Translations under genes and position numbers: made by a program | Notes under the pieces: generated by a model | Told to the model about the DNA's origin: nothing | The model's database searches: none | What the model saw: the letters and a program-made list of their open reading frames with translations, nothing else | Shown here: in pieces, positions 1 through 7,593 of the stretch | How the letters are laid out: the number at the start of each line of letters is the position of its first letter | Numbering within the stretch: the stretch's first letter is position 1 | NCBI RefSeq assembly: GCF_000316515.1 | Contig: NC_019675.1 | Span: forward strand, 248,001 to 312,000 | Reading direction: 5' to 3' | Origin: Cyanobium gracile PCC 6307 | GTDB taxonomy: Bacteria; Cyanobacteriota; Cyanobacteriia; PCC-6307; Cyanobiaceae | Length of the DNA stretch: 64,000 bases

Positions 1-2
1 GC

Positions 3-1256
3 CACAACGGCAGCCCAGCCCTGGTGAGCTGGAAGGTGGAGCAGCAGGTGCCGATCGGCGAAGCCGAAGGGGTACGCGCCTTCTCCCGTGCCGACTTCCT
101 GCTCACGCCCACCGCTGGCGGTAAACCAATCGCCATCTACACCGATGGCTGGGAGTATCACCGCGGCCGATTGGCCACCGATGCCGAGCAGCGCATGGCC
201 CTGCAGCGCAGCGGCCGCTATCTGTTCTGGGCCCTCAGCTGGGACGACGTGGTGGAGGCTCTGCCTACCGCCCAGCTGCCGCTCGATCCCAATGGCCTGA
301 CGGTGGGGGTGATCCCGGCCTTCGCCAGCAAGCCCGAAACATTCATCGCGCGTTGGTGGCCCCCTGGGCTTCTGGACAGCCTGTCTGTGCCGCCGCCGCT
401 GATGCCCCGCCAGGCCCAGCTGGCCAGCAGCCTGCAGCTGCTGATGGCCTACCTCGCCAATCCCTCCGAGGCCCTGTGGCAGGGTATGGCGCAGCAGTTC
501 TGCCTGGCCCAGGCCTCGCCCCTGGCGATCGATTCCCCTGAACTTACGGCCGCTGCCGAGACCTTGGCGCTGGGGGCGCACGTCCAGGAATGGCAAGGCG
601 CTGAGCCCTCACGCCGCGTTGGCCAGCACCTCACCCCCGCTCCCGGGCTGCAGATCCACAACCTGGTGGATATGGGCCTGCATGAGCGGCGCCATCCCGC
701 CGCCAGCTTCCGGGCCATTCACCTGCAGGCCGATGCCGCCGGCCCGGAGCCGCAGAGACAAGCCACCTGGCGGGAGTGGCTGCGCCAGGGCAATCTCTTC
801 CAGTTCCTCCCCCACCTGCTGCTCTCCACCCCTGGCTGGGGCGGCAACGAGGAGCCGGCCGCGGTGGATCCGCCCCAGGTGTGGGTGAGCGCCAGCACGG
901 GAGAAAACCCGCCCGATGGGCCCGCCGCCCAGGAAGCGGCGGCGGCCGGGCAGCAGCGGGCCTGGCTGGAGCTCGGCCGCTACGCCCCTCAGCAGGCCCA
1001 GCCGCTGCTGGTGGCACTGGCGGCTGCCTGGCAGAGATCGGATCTGCCCATGCCGGAGCAGGCGTTCGAGCTGGAGGGGACCCGTGGTGAGGTGCTCGCC
1101 CAGGCGGAGCTGGCCTGGCCTGAGCAGCGGCTGGCGGTGACGGTGGATCAAACCGACGCCGATGCCTTCGCCGCAGCAGGCTGGCGTTGCTGGCCGTTGG
1201 AGGATCCTCCCGGCAGCACGGCCGCCGCCATCCGCGAGGCGCTCGCAACGTCCTGA
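3..1256 (+). CDS. C-terminal part of a large helicase/nuclease-like protein (5' end outside window)
   Basis: The frame is open from the window edge, so only the C-terminal ~417 residues are present and the true start lies upstream. Near the new N-terminus a segment reads ADFLLTP, then PIAIYTDGWEYH, then ALSWDDV. This resembles the Vsr/PD-(D/E)XK-like nuclease tail found at the end of some DEAD/DEAH helicases (MZB/DUF1998 type). The rest is Ala/Gln/Pro-rich without motifs I can name. It is followed 19 bp later by a UvrD-type helicase on the same strand, so the two probably form one transcription unit with a role in DNA processing or defence. The helicase assignment is inference, because the motor domains would lie outside the window. 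Confidence 0.6.
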   Translation, partial: HNGSPALVSWKVEQQVPIGEAEGVRAFSRADFLLTPTAGGKPIAIYTDGWEYHRGRLATDAEQRMALQRSGRYLFWALSWDDVVEALPTAQLPLDPNGLTVGVIPAFASKPETFIARWWPPGLLDSLSVPPPLMPRQAQLASSLQLLMAYLANPSEALWQGMAQQFCLAQASPLAIDSPELTAAAETLALGAHVQEWQGAEPSRRVGQHLTPAPGLQIHNLVDMGLHERRHPAASFRAIHLQADAAGPEPQRQATWREWLRQGNLFQFLPHLLLSTPGWGGNEEPAAVDPPQVWVSASTGENPPDGPAAQEAAAAGQQRAWLELGRYAPQQAQPLLVALAAAWQRSDLPMPEQAFELEGTRGEVLAQAELAWPEQRLAVTVDQTDADAFAAAGWRCWPLEDPPGSTAAAIREALATS

Positions 1257-1275
1257 TTCACACCCCGAACCTGCC

Positions 1276-3468
1276 ATGAGCGAGCCCCGTCTCACCGTTG
1301 CCCTCTCCAACGACTTCTTCAAGGCGTTTGGCAAGTTGCCTGAGAAGGCGCGCGGCAAGGTGGCCACCTTCCTCTCCAAGTTCCGCGACAACCCCCGCAG
1401 CCCAGGGCTCAACTACGAGCACATCGAGGGTGGCAAGGACCCCTTCATCCGCTCGATCCGGGTGGATCAGGACATCCGCTGCATCGTGCGCGCCCCCGAA
1501 GCGGGCGACACCTACGTGCTGCTCTGGATCGACAAGCACGACGACGCCTACCAATGGGCACGGCGACGCACCTGCCATGTGAACAGGGTGTCCGGCGCGC
1601 TGCAGGTGGTGGATGTCGAGGCCGCCGAAATGGCCGTGGGGGATGCCATCGCCGCCGCCGTCACCGAGGCCCTGGCGAACCAGGCGCCGGCGGAGCAGGC
1701 CTCTGCCCAGGCCGGATCGCTATTCGCGCACTGCAGCGACGACCAGTTGATGCTCCCGGGTGTTCCCGAGGCCCTGCTACCGGCCGTTCGGGCCGTCAGC
1801 AGTGAAGACACCCTCAGCCGTCTGATCGAGTGGGTGCCGCAGGATTGCGTCGATGGTCTGATCCTGCTGGCCGATGGCCGGCCGATCGAGGCGGTGATCG
1901 ACGAGCTGGAACGTCAGCGGCCCTCCACCATCGACCCCACCGATGTGGCCGCCGCCCTTGAGACCCCGGAGAGCAAAGCCGAGTTCCTGGTCATCACGGA
2001 TGACGACGTGCTCGAGGCCATGCTGTCCGCGCCGCTGGAGCGCTGGCGTGTGTTTCTCCACCCCAGCCAGCGCCGACTTGTCGAGCGTCACTGGAGCGGT
2101 GCCGTGCGGGTTCTCGGCGGTGCCGGCACCGGCAAGACCGTGGTGGCCATGCATCGTGCCCGCTGGCTTGCCCATCAGCTGCTCGAATCCGGCGCCGCCG
2201 GTCGGGTGCTGTTCACCACCTTCACCCGCAACCTGGCCACCGACATCCGCGCCAACCTGACCAAGATCTGCAGCCCCGAGGAACTGCAGCGTCTGGAGGT
2301 GATTCATCTCGATGGCTGGGTGATGACGTTTCTCAAGGGTCAGGGCCTGCAGGTGCGGGTGTTCAACGACGAGGCCCGCGACAGCTGCTGGAGCCTGGCC
2401 ATGGATGTGGCCGAGACGTCGCTGGGTCTCGATGAGCGCTTCTACCGCGAGGAGTGGAAAGACGTGGTGCTCGCCCAGGGCTGCCGCAGCCGCGACGACT
2501 ATCTGATGGCCCGGCGGGTCGGACGCGGCACCCGTCTCAACCGGCAGCAGCGTGCCCAGATCTGGCCCGTGTTCGATGCGGTGCGTGCCGAATTCCGCCA
2601 GCGGGGGCTGTGGGAACCGGAGGAAGCCAAGCAGATCGCCGCCGACCTGCTCAACCGCTCCGGCCCGCCGCCCCCCTATGCCGCCGTGGTGGTGGACGAG
2701 GCGCAGGATCTCGACCTGGCCTCCTTTTCCCTGCTGCGCGCCCTGGTGGGTGAGCCCCGCGCCAACGACCTCTTCATCGTCGGCGATCCCCACCAACGCA
2801 TCTACGGCAAGCCGGTGGTGCTGAGCCGCTGTGGCATCGATGTCCGTGGCAGGGCCCGCAAGTTGCGCATCAACTACCGCACCACCGAGGAAACCCGCGC
2901 CTGGGCCACCGCCGTGCTTCACGGCCTCGACTTTGACGACCTGGACGGCGGCAGTGATCAAGCCAGCGATTACCGCTCGCTGCTCCACGGCGACCATCCC
3001 TTGGTGCGTGGATTCGAGGATCCGGCCGAGGAGCAGGCCTTCCTGGTCAGCACCTTGCGGCAGCTGCGTGATGCGCAACAGTCCCTGGCGTCCACCTGCG
3101 TGACGGCCAGAACCAGGAAAGCCGTCGAGAAGCTCGTTGCCTCGCTTGAGGCCGAGGGCTTCGCCACCCGTGTGATCAACGCCGATGAGTCCGACGACCC
3201 CAGCGATCCTGCGCTGCGTCTGGCGACGATGCATCGCGTCAAGGGTCTGGAATTCGACCAGATCTTCCTGCCGGGTCTGACGGACGATCAACTTCCCCTG
3301 CGACGCATCATCGATGGGTGCCCCGACCAGCTCTCCAAAGCGCTGTTCGAGCAGCAGGAGCGTTCACTCCTGCATGTGGCCGCCACCCGCGCCAAGAAGC
3401 GGGTGGTCGTGAGTTTCAGCGGCAAGCCCTCCTCCTTCATCGCAACCGCTGGGAAGCCTTCGGCCTGA
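1276..3468 (+). CDS. UvrD/Rep-type superfamily 1 helicase with N-terminal RelE/ParE-like domain
   Basis: Predicted ATP-dependent DNA helicase of 730 aa. The first ~95 residues (FFKAFGKLPEKARGKV, then IRSIRVDQDIRCIV, then WIDKHDDAYQWA) look like a RelE/ParE toxin fold. The helicase follows: Walker A GGAGTGKT at about residue 281, Walker B/motif II VVVDEAQDLD at about 473, motif III GDPHQRIYG, and C-terminal motifs LATMHRVKGLEFDQ and HVAATRAKKRV. I chose ATG 1276 because homology to the toxin-like fold begins there and the residues before it are low-complexity read-through of the previous gene. RelE-like/UvrD fusions are known but their role is not settled. The pairing with an upstream helicase/nuclease-like protein suggests defence or DNA repair (inference). 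Confidence 0.85.
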   Translation: MSEPRLTVALSNDFFKAFGKLPEKARGKVATFLSKFRDNPRSPGLNYEHIEGGKDPFIRSIRVDQDIRCIVRAPEAGDTYVLLWIDKHDDAYQWARRRTCHVNRVSGALQVVDVEAAEMAVGDAIAAAVTEALANQAPAEQASAQAGSLFAHCSDDQLMLPGVPEALLPAVRAVSSEDTLSRLIEWVPQDCVDGLILLADGRPIEAVIDELERQRPSTIDPTDVAAALETPESKAEFLVITDDDVLEAMLSAPLERWRVFLHPSQRRLVERHWSGAVRVLGGAGTGKTVVAMHRARWLAHQLLESGAAGRVLFTTFTRNLATDIRANLTKICSPEELQRLEVIHLDGWVMTFLKGQGLQVRVFNDEARDSCWSLAMDVAETSLGLDERFYREEWKDVVLAQGCRSRDDYLMARRVGRGTRLNRQQRAQIWPVFDAVRAEFRQRGLWEPEEAKQIAADLLNRSGPPPPYAAVVVDEAQDLDLASFSLLRALVGEPRANDLFIVGDPHQRIYGKPVVLSRCGIDVRGRARKLRINYRTTEETRAWATAVLHGLDFDDLDGGSDQASDYRSLLHGDHPLVRGFEDPAEEQAFLVSTLRQLRDAQQSLASTCVTARTRKAVEKLVASLEAEGFATRVINADESDDPSDPALRLATMHRVKGLEFDQIFLPGLTDDQLPLRRIIDGCPDQLSKALFEQQERSLLHVAATRAKKRVVVSFSGKPSSFIATAGKPSA

Positions 3469-3485
3469 ATCCAACGCCTCCGCCC

Positions 3486-3590
3486 ATGGCCAATCCCACC
3501 CGAATTCACCAGCTCCTCAATCGGCTCTACGCGGTCTGTGATGAGCTGAGTAAGGAATGTGATGGCAGACCCTGTACCCCATCCGGTTGA
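3486..3590 (+). pseudogene. Short truncated reading frame, 34 aa, origin unknown
   Basis: An ATG 17 bp after the helicase opens a 34-residue frame (MANPTRIHQLLNRLYAVCDE...) that ends in TGA at 3588-3590. The helical beginning looks like the start of a genuine gene that has been cut off. It lies where a duplicated lipoprotein fragment and an McrC remnant are joined, so loss of the body by rearrangement is plausible. I cannot name the parent gene. Confidence 0.3.
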
Positions 3591-3616
3591 TGTGGGCCGT
3601 TGTCTGTGACATCTCC

Positions 3617-3784
3617 ATGACCCGGGTTGTGCAAGCCGCCGCCCTCCTCTCCCTCGGCCTGGCACCGGGCGTCGATCCGATCGGCACCTGCCGCGAACTC
3701 GGCGTGATGATGGAGCCCTCCGCCCCGGGGGCTGGAGCCGCCGACGGTGAGGCTGAAGAAGGCGAGCAGGAAGGCAACGATTGA
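3617..3784 (+). pseudogene. Partial duplicate of the lipoprotein gene at 5658-5957
   Basis: The fragment starts MTRVVQAAALLSLGLAPG and then matches the C-terminal half of the lipoprotein at 5658-5957: both read LGLAPG(V/I)DPIGTCRELGV, then MEP..APG, and end in an acidic EEGEQE tail. About 115 bp of the parent, including the lipobox cysteine, is missing, so the signal region runs directly into the C-terminal region. Homology continues about 30-40 bp past the stop codon (GAGGGCCGTGGGCC), so a DNA segment rather than only the coding region was duplicated. Probably non-functional, because the lipobox is lost. Confidence 0.65.
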
Positions 3785-3854
3785 GGGCCGTGGGCCGGGC
3801 GGCTCCCGCCGCAGCACCCCCCTTGGCGTGGGAAACGGGGTCTTGTGCCCCTTG

Positions 3855-4217
3855 ATGCGCACCGACATCGTTATCGACCGAATGGACCCGCCCCAGCGCA
3901 AGGTGATCGACACCAAGTTCACCAATGTGCTCGGCCGAGGCTGGTATCGGGAGCAATCGCTCAAGACCGGCTACGTCTACCAGCTCTATGCCTATCTCCG
4001 CTCCCAGGCGCGCAACGACGATCCCCTCGCGAACGGCGCCGATGGCTTGCTGCTCCACCCCGCGATCGATGGCGCCTTCGACGAATCGTTGCGGATCCAG
4101 GGGCACCGGATGCGTTTTACCACGGTGGATTTGGCTGGTAGCCACGCGGTCATCAGGCAGCGGCTGCTGGAGCTGGTGGAGCCGACACGGGCTCTCGCAT
4201 CCACCGGCTCCGCGTAA
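3855..4217 (+). pseudogene. McrC-like restriction subunit, C-terminal remnant
   Basis: About 120 residues beginning MRTDIVIDRM, then KVIDTKF and a VYQLYAYL segment. This matches the PD-(D/E)XK nuclease region of McrC, the nuclease subunit of the McrBC 5-methylcytosine-dependent restriction system (catalytic D-x-K in IDTKF). McrC is normally about 350-450 aa and needs the GTPase McrB. The N-terminal half and McrB are absent here, and the sequence just upstream is the duplicated lipoprotein fragment. The protein is therefore almost certainly a relic. The C-terminus (LAGSHAVIRQRLLELV) looks intact. Confidence 0.6.
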
Positions 4218-4230
4218 CGGACCGGTCCTC

Positions 4231-4261
4231 TGAATTACCATGAAGAAGCTTAGGTAATTCA
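4231..4261. promoter_or_regulatory. Perfect 9-bp inverted repeat upstream of the AbrB/PIN operon
   Basis: TGAATTACC (4231-4239) and GGTAATTCA (4253-4261) are exact reverse complements separated by 13 bp. The right arm ends 4 bp before the GTG start of the antitoxin gene. AbrB-type antitoxins usually repress their own operon by binding such palindromes, so this is a good operator candidate. Confidence 0.6.
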
Positions 4262-4265
4262 CGTC

Positions 4266-4496
4266 GTGCGCAGCACCATCACCTCCCGCGGCCAGACCGT
4301 CGTGCCTGCCCCGATTCGGGAGCGCTTCGGGCTCGGGCCGTCCTCCCGCCTCGAGTGGATCATCGACAGCGACGGCTCCATCCGCGTGGTGCCCGTCGAC
4401 CTCGATCCGATCCGCGCCTTCCGTGCCTCCGGTGCCGGTGGCAGCACCGCCCGCCTGCTGGCCGACCGCAGCCTCGACCGGGCGAAGGAGCGCTGA
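4266..4496 (+). CDS. AbrB/MazE-type antitoxin
   Basis: 76 aa. The N-terminal ~45 residues (STITSRGQTVVPAPIRERFGLGPSSRL) are a SpoVT/AbrB swapped-hairpin DNA-binding domain. The rest would wrap the toxin. It starts with GTG at 4266 immediately after a perfect palindrome, and its TGA overlaps the ATG of the PIN-domain gene (TGATG at 4494-4498). Expected role: neutralise the PIN toxin and repress the operon from the upstream palindrome. Family assignment is from sequence; pairing is from the overlap. Confidence 0.85.
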   Translation: MRSTITSRGQTVVPAPIRERFGLGPSSRLEWIIDSDGSIRVVPVDLDPIRAFRASGAGGSTARLLADRSLDRAKER

Positions 4497-4897
4497 TGGC
4501 CTCCCGCTGGTTGCTCGACACCTCCGCCCTGCTCGCTCTGCGGGACGATGAGTCCGGTGCCGACCAGGTGGCCGGCTTGCTTCAGGCAGCCCAGACCGGC
4601 GAGAGCCATTGCTTCGTCTGCTTCATGAGCCGCATGGAGGTGCTCTACCGCGTCTGGAAGGACGAAGGCGAACGCCGGGCACGCCTCGCCGATGCCCAGT
4701 TGCAGGCGCTGCCGATTCAGTGGGTGCCGGGCAGCGACGCTCTGTCGGAGCAGGCGGCTGCGTTCAAGGCCGGCCATCCTCTGTCCGTCGCCGCTGCCTG
4801 GATCGCCGCTGCCGCCCGGCAGGAAGGGGCCGTGCTGGTGCATCAGGACCCGGAATTCAATGCCCTCGCCCAGCTCCCCCAGCAATGGCTGGGCTGA
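4496..4897 (+). CDS. PIN-domain (VapC-like) toxin, one conserved Asp missing
   Basis: 133 aa PIN domain, the ribonuclease fold of VapC toxins. Visible motifs are LLDTSALLAL (first Asp), MSRMEVLYR (Glu) and VHQDPEFNAL (last Asp). The segment that normally reads LSxADAxIAA here reads LSVAAAWIAAAA, so the third catalytic Asp appears to be Ala. The toxin may be weakened or inactive, although the frame is intact. Its start overlaps the antitoxin stop, the usual toxin-antitoxin arrangement. Confidence 0.8.
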   Translation: MASRWLLDTSALLALRDDESGADQVAGLLQAAQTGESHCFVCFMSRMEVLYRVWKDEGERRARLADAQLQALPIQWVPGSDALSEQAAAFKAGHPLSVAAAWIAAAARQEGAVLVHQDPEFNALAQLPQQWLG

Positions 4898-4987
4898 TGC
4901 TGGACGCCTTTGATCCGGGCAAGGTGAGGGCATCTGTTGATAACGGGCCAGCTTCGCTACGCCAGGTTCAACGCCCTTGAGGTGAGC

Positions 4988-5584
4988 ATGACGTCGCTAC
5001 CAACCCCGGAAGCTGCCGCCGCCCAGGCCGCGCGCACCATCGCTCTCCAGATGCTGGAAGAGCGGGGCCGGGGGGCGGTGCTGGTGGGTGTGGCGAGGGT
5101 GGATGCGGCGCTGGAGCACCTGCTTCAGGCGCTGATGGCTCCGGCAACGGACAAAAGGGATGGACTGTTCCTGCCCGATCGTCCTCTTGGTTCCCTCGGC
5201 GCCAAGGTGGCCCTGGCGCGCCGGCTCGGGCTCATCGATGAACCCGTGGAGCGGGCCATCTCTGCCCTGCGCAAGCTGCGCAATGCCTTCGCCCACTCTG
5301 CGGAGTCCGCTTCCCTGGCTGATCCCGCCCACAGCTCACGCTTGGCCGATGTCTACACCGAAGCCCGGGCCAATCCCCTCTGGGCGCCACTGGAAACCGC
5401 CCTGGATGCTCAGCCCGTCTCCGCCCATGGCCCCCTGGAGCCTGCCCTGCGCGACTACATCCTGCTGATCACCATCCTGGTCGCCTTCCTGGAAGCTGCT
5501 GCCCAGCAGCTCACCCCGATCCAGCCGCCGGTGGTGATGGGGCTCGCAGGCATCAGCCGGGTGGGGAACGCCAAGGACCCCTGA
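4988..5584 (+). CDS. MltR/HEPN-like helical protein
   Basis: 198 aa. The pattern RGRGAVLVGVARVDAALEHLL, then DRPLGSLGAKVALARRLGLID, then RKLRNAFAH matches the MltR (mannitol operon repressor-like) family. The RxxRNxFAH motif resembles the RNase motif of HEPN-type domains. I chose ATG 4988 because AGGTGAG lies just upstream; an in-frame start at 4937 is possible. It follows a toxin-antitoxin pair, so a toxin/RNase-like role is as plausible as regulation. No sugar-uptake genes are nearby, which argues against a classical mannitol role. Confidence 0.65.
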   Translation: MTSLPTPEAAAAQAARTIALQMLEERGRGAVLVGVARVDAALEHLLQALMAPATDKRDGLFLPDRPLGSLGAKVALARRLGLIDEPVERAISALRKLRNAFAHSAESASLADPAHSSRLADVYTEARANPLWAPLETALDAQPVSAHGPLEPALRDYILLITILVAFLEAAAQQLTPIQPPVVMGLAGISRVGNAKDP

Positions 5585-5657
5585 GCTGGCCTCTGCAACG
5601 GGTCACCCACGCCCCACCGGCACCCCTTACCTTGCCCTCCGTCGTGTCCGATCGCCC

Positions 5658-5957
5658 ATGACCAGGCTTGCGTCGCTCGCTGCCCTGCTGGCCCTTGGGC
5701 TGGTGGCCGGCTGCGGCCGCCCCGACGGCCGGGCCCTTCAGATGATTGCCTGCCAGCAGGTGGCCAACACGATCGACCTCCAGTCGGTCAGCCAGATGGA
5801 CGCGCTCCGTAAGGCCCTCGGTCTGGCACCGGGCATCGATCCGATCGGCACCTGCCGCGAGCTCGGCGTCAAAATGGAGCCCGAGGCCCCGGGGACGGGC
5901 GGAGCCGGCGGTGGGGCCGAAGAGGCAGAAGAAGGCGAGCAGGAAGCCAGCGAGTGA
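5658..5957 (+). CDS. Small lipoprotein, unknown function
   Basis: 99 aa. A typical lipoprotein signal (MTRLASLAALLALGLVAGC) places the lipidated Cys at residue 19. A short mature domain contains LGLAPGIDPIGTCRELGV, and the tail is very acidic (EEAEEGEQEASE). A second, internally deleted copy lies at 3617-3784. Gene and duplicate share sequence past their stop codons. No family name recognised. Confidence 0.7.
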   Translation: MTRLASLAALLALGLVAGCGRPDGRALQMIACQQVANTIDLQSVSQMDALRKALGLAPGIDPIGTCRELGVKMEPEAPGTGGAGGGAEEAEEGEQEASE

Positions 5958-5970
5958 GGGCCGTGGGCCG

Positions 5971-6507
5971 CTAGGCCGCCTGCAGCACCCGCCATCGGCC
6001 CCGCAGCACCTGCCTCAGCGCCGCCATCGCCTCGCCGCTGTCCTCGCCGCTCTCCGGCAGCCAGCCCAGCCAGGGCAAGCCGTCGCGTCGGCGCTCGCTG
6101 GGCACCCAGTCGCCGCCCACCTGCAGCAGGCCGGCCAGGGGCACCTGCCAGCGCTCCAGCAGGGCGGCGCCGGCCGCCGGCAGTCCGGTGTCTAGCTGCT
6201 CACCGCGCACCACCAGCAGGCAGGGCTGGCGCCAGGCGCCGAGCGCCTCGGCCCAGCTGCCGCCCCGCTCCAGGGGCAGGCCGGGATCGAGGGGCAGGGC
6301 GGCCAGCCAGGGGCTCGCCGCCTCCGCCGTCAGGGCCGCCAGGCCGGCATCGGGATCGCCGGCGCCCGCCAGCTCCCGCAGGGCCACGCCCTCGGCGGCG
6401 GCCAGCCGTGCCGCCACCGCCGCCAGGCCCTCCAGCTCCTGCTGTCGCCCCAGGCCCACCAGCAGCAGGCCGCCCTTCGGCTCCGCATCGAACCCTGAAA
6501 CCGACAT
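5971..6507 (-). CDS. Conserved-looking hypothetical protein antisense to the prs leader
   Basis: 178 aa starting MSVSGFDAEPKGGLLLVGLG; the frame upstream of this Met is the prs leader read backwards. It is rich in Ala/Leu/Gly, with WLAALPLDPGLPL and CLLVVRGEQLD segments and a C-terminal LRQVLRGRWRVLQAA. No catalytic motif is recognised. Its ATG (6507-6505) lies back-to-back with prs, so the two share a divergent promoter region of fewer than 70 bp. Product unknown. Confidence 0.6.
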   Translation of the reverse strand: MSVSGFDAEPKGGLLLVGLGRQQELEGLAAVAARLAAAEGVALRELAGAGDPDAGLAALTAEAASPWLAALPLDPGLPLERGGSWAEALGAWRQPCLLVVRGEQLDTGLPAAGAALLERWQVPLAGLLQVGGDWVPSERRRDGLPWLGWLPESGEDSGEAMAALRQVLRGRWRVLQAA

Positions 6508-6574
6508 GGTTGTTTGCACTCTCCGGGCCGGCTCGCTTCTACCATCGTGCTGCGAAGCATCGCCGCCTGCGCCC

Positions 6575-7582
6575 TTGTCCACTTTCTCAACCGCTGAACG
6601 GGTGGAGCAGAGCGGGCATCCGCCCCTCACCAGCCACGACCCCCGGCGGCTGCGGCTGTTCTGCGGCAACGCCAACCCCGATCTGGCCCGTGAGATCGGC
6701 GCCTATCTCGGCGTTCCCGACGGCCCGCGGGTGATCAAGCGCTTCGCCGACGGCGAGGTCTACATCCAGATCCAGGAGTCGATCCGCGGCTGCGACGTCT
6801 TCCTGATCCAGCCCACCTGCGCTCCGGTGAACGATCACCTGATGGAGCTGATGATCATGGTGGATGCCTGCCGGCGGGCCTCGGCGCGCCAGATCACCGC
6901 GGTCATCCCCTACTACGGCTACGCCCGCGCCGACCGCAAGACCGCCGGCCGCGAATCGATCACCGCCAAGCTGGTGGCCAACCTGCTGGTCAAGTCCGGC
7001 GTCGAGCGGGTGCTGGCCATGGACCTGCACTCCTCCCAGATCCAGGGCTACTTCGACATCCCCTGCGATCACATCTACGGCTCCCCCGTGCTGGTCGACT
7101 ACCTCGCCACCCGCGATCTCGGCGAAGTGGTGGTGGTCTCCCCCGACGTGGGCGGCGTGGCCCGGGCCCGCGCCTTCGCCAAGCAGATGAAGGATGCGCC
7201 CCTGGCCATCATCGACAAGCGCCGCTCCGGCCACAACGTGGCCGAGAGCCTCACCGTGATCGGCGATGTGACCGGCAAGACGGCGATCCTGATCGACGAC
7301 ATGATCGACACCGGCGGCACCATCTGCCAGGGAGCTCGGCTGCTGCGCCAGCGGGGCGCCGCCCGGGTGCTGGCCTGCGCCACCCATGCCGTCTTCTCCC
7401 CCCCGGCCATCGAGCGCCTCTCCGAGCCGGGCCTGTTCGAGGAAGTGGTGGTCACCAACAGCATCCCCCTGGGCCCGGATCTCCACTTCCCCCAGCTGCG
7501 GGTGCTGTCGGTGGCCAACATGCTCGGTGAGGCGATCTGGCGCATCCACCAGGAGAGCTCGGTCAGCTCGATGTTCCGCTGA
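6575..7582 (+). CDS. prs: Ribose-phosphate pyrophosphokinase (PRPP synthase)
   Basis: Makes PRPP from ribose 5-phosphate and ATP for nucleotide, histidine and tryptophan synthesis in the cytoplasm. Family motifs are present: RRLRLFCGNANPDLAREI, FADGEVYIQIQESIRG, the catalytic flexible loop YYGYARADRK, the metal-binding MDLHSSQIQGYFD, and the PRPP loop ILIDDMIDTGGTI. The C-terminus WRIHQESSVSSMFR is typical of picocyanobacterial PrsA. I place the start at TTG 6575, because LSTFSTAERVEQ aligns with the usual cyanobacterial N-terminus and gives the normal length of ~335 aa. The in-frame ATG at 6506 would overlap the start of the divergent gene; GTG 6602 is another option. Confidence 0.93.
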   Translation: MSTFSTAERVEQSGHPPLTSHDPRRLRLFCGNANPDLAREIGAYLGVPDGPRVIKRFADGEVYIQIQESIRGCDVFLIQPTCAPVNDHLMELMIMVDACRRASARQITAVIPYYGYARADRKTAGRESITAKLVANLLVKSGVERVLAMDLHSSQIQGYFDIPCDHIYGSPVLVDYLATRDLGEVVVVSPDVGGVARARAFAKQMKDAPLAIIDKRRSGHNVAESLTVIGDVTGKTAILIDDMIDTGGTICQGARLLRQRGAARVLACATHAVFSPPAIERLSEPGLFEEVVVTNSIPLGPDLHFPQLRVLSVANMLGEAIWRIHQESSVSSMFR

Positions 7583-7593
7583 GCGCCACCGCC

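Noticed and set aside
1777-3291. 504-aa open frame on the minus strand
   Set aside because: Exact antisense of the UvrD helicase; low-complexity His/Gly/Gln composition typical of GC-rich shadow frames.
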